Below are positions 25,066 to 34,300 of a DNA stretch of 64,000 nucleotides, piece after piece. The position numbers were made by a program, and so were the translations under genes. Location of the stretch: NCBI RefSeq assembly GCF_000802245.2, contig NZ_CP021080.1:2170001-2234000 (forward strand), given 5' to 3'. Origin of the DNA: Streptomyces pluripotens. Lineage in GTDB: Bacteria; Actinomycetota; Actinomycetes; Streptomycetales; Streptomycetaceae. The notes below the pieces were generated by a model. It was not told the origin of the DNA and did no database searches. It saw nothing but the letters and a program-made list of their open reading frames with translations. The stretch's first letter is position 1. Every line of letters starts with the position of its first letter.

Positions 25066-26421
25066 ATGCCACCGCACGACCCGACCACCACAATCCCCCG
25101 CCCCGAACTCGCCACGGCCGCGCTGCCCACGTTCACCGGGTACCGGGACCTGCTCGGCCTGGTACGGCAGCTGTCCTCCCTGGGTGGCTGCTCCCAGCCG
25201 GTCCGCCTCGAAGGCCAGCGCATCGATGTCGACGCCTTCACCGGCGAGATCCTGCGCGAACTGAAGTCCAAGGAGCTGCCCGCCGGGCACCTGCTGGTCC
25301 GCTGCGGCAACCGCCGCGCCACCCGCTGCCCCTCCTGCGCCGAGCTCTACCGTCAGGACACCTACCAGCTCATCGCCGCCGGCCTGCGCGGTGGCAAGAA
25401 CATCCCCGACCAGGTCGCCACCCACCCCCGCGTCTTCGCCACCCTCACCGCGCCCTCGTACGGCCCGGTCCACGGGCGACGCGTGGGCGGCTCCGCCCGC
25501 TGCCGTTGCGGACGCACTCACGCCAAGGGCGACCCGCTCCTCGGCACCGCGCTCGACCCGGAGCGCTACGACTACACCGGCGCCGTGCTGTGGAACGCCC
25601 ATGCCCCGGCCCTGTGGGCCCGCTTCATGCTCCACCTGCGTCGCACCATCGCCGCCGTTGCAGGTGTCCCTCAGCGGCTGCTCTCCAAGGTCGTCCGGGT
25701 CTCGTACGCCAAGGTCGCCGAGTACCAGCAGCGCGGCTTGATCCACTTCCACGCCGTGATCCGCCTCGACGGCCCCGCTGGCCCCGCTGGCCCCTACACC
25801 CCGCCGCCCGCCTGGGCCACACCCGACCTGCTGGCCGATGCCATTCGGATCTCGGCCACCCGCGCCCGCATCGACGGGCCGGAGGTCAACGGCCGGGCCC
25901 GCGCCTTCGTCTTCGGCGAGCAGATCGACACCAGGGTCATCCGGTCCATGGCCTTCCAGGGCGGGACCACGATCACCGAGGGCAAGGTCGCCGGATACGT
26001 CGCCAAGTACGCCACCAAGGGCACCGAAGCCGCGACCGGCACCCTCGACCACCGCCTGAAGAGGATCACCGACCTCTGGTTCGAGTCCGTACCCGAGCAC
26101 GCCGCCCGCATGATCCGCACCGCCTGGGCCCTCGGCGCCCGCGACGACCTCAAGCACCTGAACCTGCGCAAGTGGGCCCACATGCTCGGATTCCGCGGCC
26201 ACTTCTCCACCAAGACCCGTGCCTACTCCACCACCCTCGGCGCCCTCCGGGCCGCCCGAGCCGCCTGGCAACGCCGCCACACCCCTCCGCCCTCACCGAC
26301 CACCCTCGTCCTCGCCCACTGGGCCTACGACGGCGCTGGCCTCACCCCCGACCTCGAACGCCTCGCCGCCCTCATCGGCGGCGGCCCGACGCGCGAGCAG
26401 GAGGTGACAACCAGTGCGTGA
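25066..26421 (+). CDS. RepSA-like rolling-circle replication initiator
   Basis: 451 residues from ATG 25066. A zinc-finger-like cluster (CPSCAELYRQD near residue 88, CRCGRTH near 146) precedes the HUH motif HFHAVIRLDG (His227, His229) and the Tyr motif KVAGYVAKYATKG (Tyr311/Tyr315). These are the hallmarks of pSAM2-type initiators that nick the element origin during excision and transfer. The C-terminal HWAYDGAGLTPDLERLAAL has a short counterpart in the truncated rep of element 1. It overlaps xis by 8 nt. Confidence 0.9.
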   Translation: MPPHDPTTTIPRPELATAALPTFTGYRDLLGLVRQLSSLGGCSQPVRLEGQRIDVDAFTGEILRELKSKELPAGHLLVRCGNRRATRCPSCAELYRQDTYQLIAAGLRGGKNIPDQVATHPRVFATLTAPSYGPVHGRRVGGSARCRCGRTHAKGDPLLGTALDPERYDYTGAVLWNAHAPALWARFMLHLRRTIAAVAGVPQRLLSKVVRVSYAKVAEYQQRGLIHFHAVIRLDGPAGPAGPYTPPPAWATPDLLADAIRISATRARIDGPEVNGRARAFVFGEQIDTRVIRSMAFQGGTTITEGKVAGYVAKYATKGTEAATGTLDHRLKRITDLWFESVPEHAARMIRTAWALGARDDLKHLNLRKWAHMLGFRGHFSTKTRAYSTTLGALRAARAAWQRRHTPPPSPTTLVLAHWAYDGAGLTPDLERLAALIGGGPTREQEVTTSA

Positions 26422-26599
26422 TGACGAACTCCTCACCGTCCCCGAGGCGATGGCCCGTCTCAAGATCGGCCGCTCCGCCCTGTACGACCTCCTACGCACC
26501 CGCCGCCTGGCCTCCCTGACCATCGGCCGCGCCCGCCGCATCCCCGCCCACGCCCTCGCTGACTACGTTCAGCACCACCTGGAAGAGGCCGCCCGATGA
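26414..26599 (+). CDS. xis: Excisionase (MerR/AlpA-type HTH), element 2
   Basis: 61 residues from GTG 26414. LLTVPEAMARLKIGRSALYD and LLRTRRLASLTIGRARRIPAH closely match the element 1 excisionase. Its stop overlaps the int start. It should promote excision, which would swap tip 1 for tip 2 on the toxin. Confidence 0.9.
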   Translation: MRDDELLTVPEAMARLKIGRSALYDLLRTRRLASLTIGRARRIPAHALADYVQHHLEEAAR

Positions 26600-27864
26600 C
26601 CGCCCCCAAGTGCAAGAAAGCCCGCGCCAACGGCGAAGGCACCATCTACCAGCGCCAGGACGGCCGCTGGGAAGCCGCCGGCTACGTCCTCGCCGCCGAC
26701 AGCAGCCGCAAACGCGTCCGCGTCTACGGCAGCACCCGGAGAGAAGCCGCCGACAAACTCGCCGAGAAGATCGCCGACAGCAACCGCGGCCTCCCTGTCG
26801 CCACCGCCGACAGCACCGTCGGCGACTACCTCACCTACTGGCTCGGCAGCGTCGCCGTCCACCGGCTTCGGGAGAACACCCACACCCGCTACGCCGCCTG
26901 CGTCCGCCTCCACCTCATACCGGGCCTCGGCGCCAAGAAGGTCGCCCGCCTCACGGCCAAGGACGTCCGCACCTTCCTCGACCGGCTCCGCACCACCTGC
27001 CAGTGCTGTACCCAGGGCCTGGACACCGAACGAAAGAAGTGCTGCACGATCGGCGAGTGCTGCCAGAAACGACTGTCCCCCTTGACCGTGACCTACGTGC
27101 ACTCGGTGCTCAAGTCGGCTCTGGAACACGCCGTCCGCGAGGACGAGCTGCCGCGCAACGTCGCCCGGAACGTCAAAGCCGCCACGCCCCGGCCCAGGCG
27201 CTTCCGGCCTCTGACTGCGACGGAAGCTCGTCAGTTCCTCGACGCCGCCCGCACGGACCGGCTCCACGCGCTGTACGAACTCGCGCTGCGCACCGGACTC
27301 CGCAAGGGCGAACTCCTGGGCCTCCTCTGGGAAGACCTCGACCTCACCACCGGAACGGCCAGCATCCGCCGCTCGCTCCAGCGCACCCGCACCGGCGGCC
27401 TCACGCATCTGCCCACCAAGACCCGGGCGTCTGAGCGCCGTATCGCGCTCCCGACCGAATGCCTCCACTCCCTCAAGGAGCACAAACAGCAGCAGGACAC
27501 TGAGCGCGGGACCGTAGGGTCAGCCTGGCAGGACAGCGGCCTCGTCTTCACCACCCCTACCGGCCGGCCTCTCGACCCGGCCAACCTCACCCGCCGCTTC
27601 CGCAGCTTCCTCGACCGGGCCGGCCTCCGACGCGTCCGCTTCCACGACCTCCGGCACTCGACCGCCACCCTGCTCCTGGAACAGGGGGTCGACCTTGTCG
27701 TGATCAAGGAACTCCTCGGCCACGCCCACATCGGCGTCACCGCTGGCGTCTACGCCCACGTCCGACTCCGCCTCCAACGCCAAGCCATCGACGCCCTCGG
27801 CAACGCCCTCAGCCCGACGGACAACGACCCCGACGACCCGCCCTGCGCACCCGTCGTCCGCTGA
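26596..27864 (+). CDS. int: Tyrosine recombinase (integrase), element 2
   Basis: 422 residues. Catalytic residues are Arg236 (TGLRKGEL), His350-x-x-Arg353 (HDLRH), His376 (LGHAH) and Tyr386 (VYAHV). It has the same cysteine-rich insert as the element 1 integrase (seven Cys in about residues 135-156: TCQCC, KKCC, GECC). The two integrases match over nearly their whole length, while the tips next to them do not. It is convergent with the immunity gene, with arm repeats and a terminator in between. It is likely functional. Confidence 0.95.
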   Translation: MTAPKCKKARANGEGTIYQRQDGRWEAAGYVLAADSSRKRVRVYGSTRREAADKLAEKIADSNRGLPVATADSTVGDYLTYWLGSVAVHRLRENTHTRYAACVRLHLIPGLGAKKVARLTAKDVRTFLDRLRTTCQCCTQGLDTERKKCCTIGECCQKRLSPLTVTYVHSVLKSALEHAVREDELPRNVARNVKAATPRPRRFRPLTATEARQFLDAARTDRLHALYELALRTGLRKGELLGLLWEDLDLTTGTASIRRSLQRTRTGGLTHLPTKTRASERRIALPTECLHSLKEHKQQQDTERGTVGSAWQDSGLVFTTPTGRPLDPANLTRRFRSFLDRAGLRRVRFHDLRHSTATLLLEQGVDLVVIKELLGHAHIGVTAGVYAHVRLRLQRQAIDALGNALSPTDNDPDDPPCAPVVR

Positions 27865-27865
27865 C

Positions 27866-27887
27866 GTTGCCGTCAGCGTTGCCGTCA
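27866..27887. repeat. Arm-type repeat pair after int (element 2)
   Basis: GTTGCCGTCA occurs at 27866-27875 and 27878-27887, the same motif as at 20214-20235 (other end of this element) and at both ends of element 1. Probable integrase or excisionase sites, 776 nt from core C. Confidence 0.75.
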
Positions 27888-27894
27888 AACGACC

Positions 27895-27930
27895 GGAAGC
27901 TCCACCGAACAATGCGTCGGTGGAGCTTCC
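27895..27930. terminator. Bidirectional terminator between int and immunity 1
   Basis: A 14-bp inverted repeat GGAAGCTCCACCGA (27895-27908) pairs with TCGGTGGAGCTTCC (27917-27930). It separates the convergent int and immunity genes, in the same position as the terminator of element 1. Confidence 0.85.
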
Positions 27931-27970
27931 AGACTTGACGGAAGGGCCCGGCAAGAGGGCCAGAATCGCG

Positions 27971-28324
27971 CTACTCCAGATTACCGAGAGTCCCCTGCGG
28001 ACCCTCCGCCACGATCGCGCGGAAAGCCTCGACCATGGCTGCCACTCCGCCCTCGGGCACGATCACCAGATCAGAACACTGGAAGAAGACTCCACCGCCA
28101 TACTCGCCGGTTTCCCCCCATCGATTCATCACCGTTTCGATCGCACCGAGAGTCATGAAACTCGCACTCCACCGGGTGCCGTCGGGGAGTCGCAACTCGG
28201 CATCAACATCCTCTACTGTTTCCGCCGAGTCATCAGCACCGAGCATGAAAAGCGCAGTGAACTCAGGTTCCCTGACGACGTGGTAGATGTCGTCTTCCAC
28301 AGGTTCTACGTGATTACTGTCCAT
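27971..28324 (-). CDS. Probable immunity protein 1, partner of the toxin's current tip
   Basis: 117 residues from ATG 28324, overlapping the toxin stop by 11 bp, so translation is coupled to the toxin. An acidic soluble protein (DDIYHVVREPEFTALFMLGA, DVDAELRLPDGTRWSASFMT, GGVFFQCSDLVIVPEGG) with no signal peptide, expected to stay in the cytosol and neutralise tip 1. The family is not recognised. Confidence 0.75.
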   Translation of the reverse strand: MDSNHVEPVEDDIYHVVREPEFTALFMLGADDSAETVEDVDAELRLPDGTRWSASFMTLGAIETVMNRWGETGEYGGGVFFQCSDLVIVPEGGVAAMVEAFRAIVAEGPQGTLGNLE

Positions 28325-31300
28325 AAATCTGCTTCAGCCTCGCGATCACCTTGGACTCGTTCCCCTTGTCCGCCTTGCCGACAACTTGTATTCCGCCGTC
28401 AACATTCCGGAAGAAGAGTCGCCCACCGTTTCGCCCTCGCGCGTAGGTCACATCCGTGCCAGTCAACGCTTTACTTCCCCTACCCGGATTCATGTTTCCG
28501 CGGGAAAGCTGTTCAAACAGGTGGTCCAAGTCTCTTTGTACATCCTGGTTCTTCCCTGCTTGCTGCGCCGCTTTCGCCAGTAGCGAATCCTGACCGATAG
28601 CAGACGACATCGAAATGCATCCGCCAGAGTTATGAACCAGGACCGGCGTCTTCCCCGCCAGCACATAGTACGTGTGGAGTTGCTGGACGGTGAGGTTCCA
28701 GCGGTTGGCGGCGCCGGGGGTGACGTGCGTGGTGATGACGTAGGCGTGGTGGTTGGTGGGGGTGTTGAGGGCGTCGCCGTGGTGGAGTGCGCCGGCGGGG
28801 ACCCAGGTGTGGGTGGTGTCGTCCCAGAAGGGGTGGTTGGCGGTGGTGTGGAGGGTGGCGGTGTGGCCGTCCTTGGTGCGGATGGTGAGGTCGAGGAGGT
28901 CGTGGTCGTGGTTGATCCAGACGTGCTGGACGGTGCGGGCGCCCTGGTGTTTGCCGTTCTCGGGGTCGGCTGCCTGGACCTTGTCGCCGACCTTGATCTT
29001 GCCGATGGGCTTTGCCTTGCCGCTGCCCATCACGACTTTGGTGTCGGGGGAGAAGCTGCAGTTCTTGAGCAGGCGGGCGGCATCACCGGCGACCTCGCCT
29101 TCAACACCCTCTTCGAGTCCGCGGGCACCCATGATGGCGAGGTCATCTTCGCCGCCGGAGAGAATGGTGGCGGTGATGAGGGCTCCCGCTTGAAGGCATT
29201 GCCCCCAAGTCGGATCGGTGACGCATCCGACGCCATCGGAAAGGCCAGATGCGTGGTAGATGGCCTTGGCGATGACCTTGAGGAACTTGCCCACCCCTGT
29301 GCCCTGGGGCTTGTACACGACCTTCTTGCCGTACGGCAGGTCGCTGCCAGCCTTCGCAGCGCTCTCAACAGCACCCGTATTGCTGTAGTTGTAGACGGTG
29401 TTCTCGTAGTGGTAACCCCATGTGCCGTCACCGTTCGGCGTCATCCAGTCCCGATAAACCTGGTCACCCGGGCTGCTGCAACCGCCATCACATTGCGTCA
29501 CCGGATGCAGGCCGCTGGGATCACTGAAAGCGATCGGGTTGTTCCCGGAGTAGGAGTAGCCGGAAAGGCCCTGGGGGTCGTACGGCGAGGTGAGTTCGTC
29601 GGGGCTGATGAATCGGCCGAGGGTCGGGTCGTACATGCGTGCGCCGAGGATGGACAGGCCGGTGGAGTCGTCCTCCGGTTTGCCGAGGAAGCCCCGGTCG
29701 GTGGTGGAGGGCAGGTCGGTGCTGCCGCGCTGCTTGCCGAAGGGTGTGTACCTGCGGCGGGTGACCGTGCCGTCCGCGGCGATCAACAGGGAGGTGGAGG
29801 CCTGGGTGTCGCTGAGCAGCCAGGTCAGCTTGCCGTCGCTGGTGCCGTCGTCCTGGCGCATCGCGACCGTGGTACCGGCCGCGGAGTACATGCGGGTGGC
29901 CTTGACACTGCCGCCCGCGGCCTTGTGCAGTTCGTGGCCGTCGAGGTAGAGGACGTTCTCCTGCGGTGAGGTGCGCAGCAGGACGGTGCCGCCGGCGTCG
30001 TAGACGTAGGTGGAGGTTTCGTCGCCGGTGGTTTTGTGCTGGGTGATCTGGTTGACGCGGTTTTGTGGGTTCCAGTCGAGGGTGGAGGTGACGCCGCCCA
30101 CCGTGCGGGAGGTCATCTGGCCGGAGGTGTTGTAGGTGAAGGTGTCGGAACCGGCCTGGGTGACCGCGTGCGGGTGGGCCTGTCCGGGTGTGTAGGTGGA
30201 GTTGTCGGTGCTGTAGCCGGGGTAGTGGTAGGTCTTGGTCGTGGTACCGCTGGCGGTGGTGTCCTTGATGGACATCAGGTTGCCGAGTGCGTCGTAGGTG
30301 TAGGTCTGGTCGTAGGGGTCGAGGCTGCTGCTCAGGTCAGGTGCTGCGGAGCCGGTGCAGTTGTCAGTGGCCTGGGTGGTCCAGGCCTGGGTCAGCCGGT
30401 CGAGGTCGTCGTACTTGTAGCACTCGCTCTGCTGGGTCACGCCGTCGGTGATGCCGGTGATCTGGCCGCCGAGGTCGCGGCTGTAGGTGTCGTCCTGGGC
30501 GGTCGTGGTGGTGCTGGCGGCGGTGACGGTGGTCTGGATGCCCGCCAGTGCGCCGGTGCCGTTGGTGTCGTTGTAGGCGTAGGCGCGGTTGACGGTGGCG
30601 TCCGAGCCGCCGCTGGTGCCGTAGGCGCGGCCGTTCAGGCGTCCGAGGTGGTCGAAGTCGATGGACGACTGGTAGGTGGCCAGGGGTGAGGAGACCTTGG
30701 ACGGCCGTCCTTGGGCGGTGTAGGTGGTGGTGACCGTCTCCGCGGGCAGGCCGCCGACCGCGGGGTAGGAGACCGACGTCATGTGGTCGGCGAGGTCGTA
30801 GCCGTAACCGAAGGTGTAGCTGCCGGTGAAGCCGGAGCCGTCGTCGGGGACAGTGACCTTCTTACCGGTCGCACGGCCACGGTCGTCGTAGCCGGTGACG
30901 GACTGGGTGTAGGCCTTGCCGTTCGCGTAACTGGTGGACGAAGCGAGCCGGCCCAGACCGCCGGGAGCAGTGTCGTAGGCCGTCTGCGACAACAGCGTCG
31001 ACCCCTGAGAAACCGCGGTCTGACGGCCGAGGTTGTCGTACTGGTACGTCAGCGTCGTGCCGTTGTCCGTCGCCGTACCGACGTTGCCGTTCTCGTCGTA
31101 CGTGGTCGAGCTCGCGCCGGTGTCCGGGTCGTTGGTCGAGGTACGGTCACCGGCCCAGTCGTAACCGTAGGTAGTGACGTTGCCCTTGGTGTCCGTGACC
31201 TGCTTCAGCTTCCCGCTGCGCGTGTAGGCGTACGACGTCGACTGCGGTCCGTCCGGGCCGTGTTCCACGACCTGGGTGATCTGGCCGAAGACGTCGGTGA

Positions 31301-34300
31301 AGGTGTCGGTGCGCTCGCCGGTCGCCGGAACGGTGGTGGTGTAGTCGCCGTAGTAGTAGGTACGGGTGTGGTTGTTCGGCTGCGCGGTGCCGTTGACCAG
31401 GATCTGCGTCTCGGTCGTGCGGCCGGCCCAGTCGATGATCGGGTCGGTGTAGGACGGCAGGTCCGCCACCGCCGGGAGCACCATGCCGGAGCCGGCGGCG
31501 CTGGAGTTGTAGAAGGCCCCGGAGGCGCCGGTGACGTTGCCGGAGGTGTCGTAGCGGGTGGAGACCACGTCGCGGCCGCTGCCGTCGGGTGCCGTGGACT
31601 GGGACTCGCGGGCGCGGCCGAGGCCGTCCAGGTAGGCGTAGGAGTCCACGTACGTGGTGCCGGACTGCAGGGCCCCGGTGGTCACCCTGGTCGGTCCGGT
31701 GACCGCATCGGGTACGCCGTCGCTGTTGGTGGCGGTGGGCGTGTCGTAGGCGAACTGCATCGACGGGTTGCCGCTCGGGTAGTTCGCGATCTCCGTCGGC
31801 TCGAAGATCTGGGCGTAGCGGCCCACGGAGTCGTGGACGAGGCGGGTGGTGTGGCCGTTGGCGTCGAGGATCTTGTAGGGGGTGCCCCACAGGCGCGAGT
31901 ACCAGGTGGTGGTGGACATCGCGGGGCCGGTGCCGTCGGGGTCGGGGGTGGTGACGGTGACGCCGCTGGTCGGCCAGGACGTGGCCGGCGAATAGGTCGT
32001 GGTGGTCTTGTTGCCCTTGCCGTCGTAGGCGGCGATGACGCGGCCGGCGTTGTCGTAGTCCGCCTTGGTGGAACGGTAGGTGGAGGCGCTGGTGTAGACC
32101 CGCTGCTCGGTCGGGTTGCCGTCGACCAGGGCTGCGTCGTTGTTCGCGACTGATGTGGAGCCGTCGTACAGCGTCACCGCGTACGAGTCCTGGTTGCTGG
32201 AGCTGCGCGAGGCGCAGTCGGCCGCGTAGTGGCGTACCTCGTCCTGGAAGACCATCCAGCGCTTGACGCTGGAGTTGGGGAAGGTGGAGGTGTTGTAGGC
32301 GCGGCCGTAGGTGGTGCAGCGGTTGTCATCGTAGTTGACCAGGCCCCAGTCGTTGGTGCGCAGGGGCAGTCCGTAGGTGGTACTGGTGGAGGACGTGTCG
32401 TCGTACTCGTCCTCGACGACGTGTTCGCGCCAGCCCTGGGAGGTCAGTGTGTCCGTGGTGGTCTTGCTGTTTCGGACGAAGCGGGCGTCGGGCAGGCCGT
32501 CGTACTGGGCGGTGTCGTAGTCCCAGTACTCCTTGCGGATGCGCTGGTGGGACTGGCCGTCGCCGTCGCGGTGGGACTGTTCCAGGATCTTGCCGGCCAG
32601 CCAGGCGTGGTCGGTGAAGGAGTCGCCGAAGCCGTTCTTGACCGTCACGGTGCGGGTCGCCGACGGGTCGGTCTTGGAGGTGCGGTCGGCGCTCAGGCCC
32701 CGGTAGAGCCAGTAGTAGGTGGAGGCCGCGTTGGTCTTGGTGCCGGTGAAGACCTCGACCTGCTGGTAGCCGCGCCAGTCCGACCAGCTCTCGTCGGAGT
32801 CCGCGACCAGCGGGTCGTCGGTGAAGCGCCAGCCGGCGCCGCCGTGGTACTCGTAGCGGGTCGTCATGACGGGGTCGCCGTCGTGGCTGGCGCCCGCTCC
32901 GACGCCCGGGTCGACGGAGACCTGGGTGACGAGGAACTTCTTGAACCAGCCGGTCTCTTCGGAGCCACCTTCGGGGGTCCACTTCTGCCAGAAGCAGTCC
33001 TCGGTGTTGGAGGACTCGCTGGGCAGGTTGTTGATGTCGCAGGCGTCGGGCTGGCCGTAGGTGACGGTGGTCACCGAGCCGAGGTCGCCGTAGACCTTGT
33101 TGACGCGGCGGAAGTTGAGGGTTCCGGATCCGACCTGGTTGTCCAGCCACTCGCCGTTGAAGTTGATGACCGGCAGGGTCAGGTCGGGACCGTCGCCGTA
33201 GCCCTTGCGCTGGACGTAGTCGAGCCAGAGGGTCTTGCCGACCGAGCCGGACGGGTCCGGGAGGCCGTACTTCATCTGGTACTGCATCGCCGGCGCCCAG
33301 GCGTCGGTGTCGCTGTTGCGCACGTACGTCTTGATGTCCCACAGCATGTCGGTGCTGAAGAACGTCGGGTAGTACGTCTTGCCCGCGCAGTAGTTGTCCG
33401 CCGAGGTGCCGTCGCACATCAGGTCGGTCGGCACGTCGGGGTAGGAGTCGGGGTTGCTGGAGATGCCCGGGCAGGCCGCCGGCTCGTTGGCCAGCGGATC
33501 GCTCTCGCTCATCCGCTCCACGCACCGGCCCACGTGCTTCAGCACGACCTCGGCGGGCAGCTGGGCGCCGGAGATCTGGGGGGCCCAGCCGTACTCGATG
33601 CGGGTCAGGTAGCTGGCGGCGTCGTAGGCCCGGGCCTGGTCGGTGTTGATCACCGAGCGGTAGTGGTTGACGAACTTGTCGTAGAAGTAGGCGTTCTCGA
33701 CCTCGTTGGCGTCGACCACGCGGTCCAGGTTCCAGCGCCAGGCCTGGGTGCAGGGCTCGGGGAACTGCGAGTGGCACGGCTCACCGGAGTCGTTGCCCGC
33801 CACCGGCATGGTGAGCACGGAGTCGGTCGCCTCTCCGGTGCGCTCACTGCGGCCCCAGCCGAAGTAGTAGCGCATGCCGTTCTGGGGGGAGATCACCCAG
33901 TACTCGTCGTCGGCGCCGTGGCCACCCGACAGGTGTTGCACGCGCCAGCCTGGATCGTCCTTGATGTGGTAGGAACCGGTGCCGTTGTTGTCCTGGATCA
34001 GCTCCGAGTCGACGCCGTTGAGGCTGATGACGTACACGGCGCCGTCCGGCTCCAGGCTGTGGTTGGGCGAGGCCCAGCACATGTCGCCGACCGTGGGAAT
34101 GCCGTCCTGCGCGCAGTTCTTGTACTTCCGCTCGATGTATCCGACCTGCAGGTCCCAGCCCATCCCGGCCCAGGACGCCTGGTTGTTGGTCGCCGACGTC
34201 CGACCGTCGACCGACTGCGAGTTGTAGGACAGGGACAGGGACGGCGTCGCGCCGTACGGCGCCTTCGGCAGCGTGATCGGCAGGTTGTACGTGAACGCCC

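Larger units (their letters stand above)
20109..28676. mobile_element. Element 2: complete-looking AICE inserted in the toxin gene
   Basis: 8.6 kb between identical 14-bp cores (20109-20122 and 28663-28676). It carries two small backbone proteins, a GntR/UTRA regulator, a multi-HTH GntR regulator, a small protein, an FtsK-like translocase, a Rep, xis, int, a terminator, an immunity gene and the currently fused toxin tip 1. This is the standard actinomycete integrative and conjugative element set plus an extra toxin-tip cassette between int and the core. Confidence 0.85.

Noticed and set aside
14997..28676. tRNA gene as attachment site for the integrases
   Set aside because: I looked around all cores and the int ends for a tRNA 3' end or a cloverleaf and saw none; the shared cores lie in toxin coding sequence.
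28629..29060. Hint domain read as an intein
   Set aside because: There is no C-extein partner protein and no homing endonuclease; it is at the C-terminal end before a toxin tip, so it is a cleaving Hint domain rather than a splicing intein.
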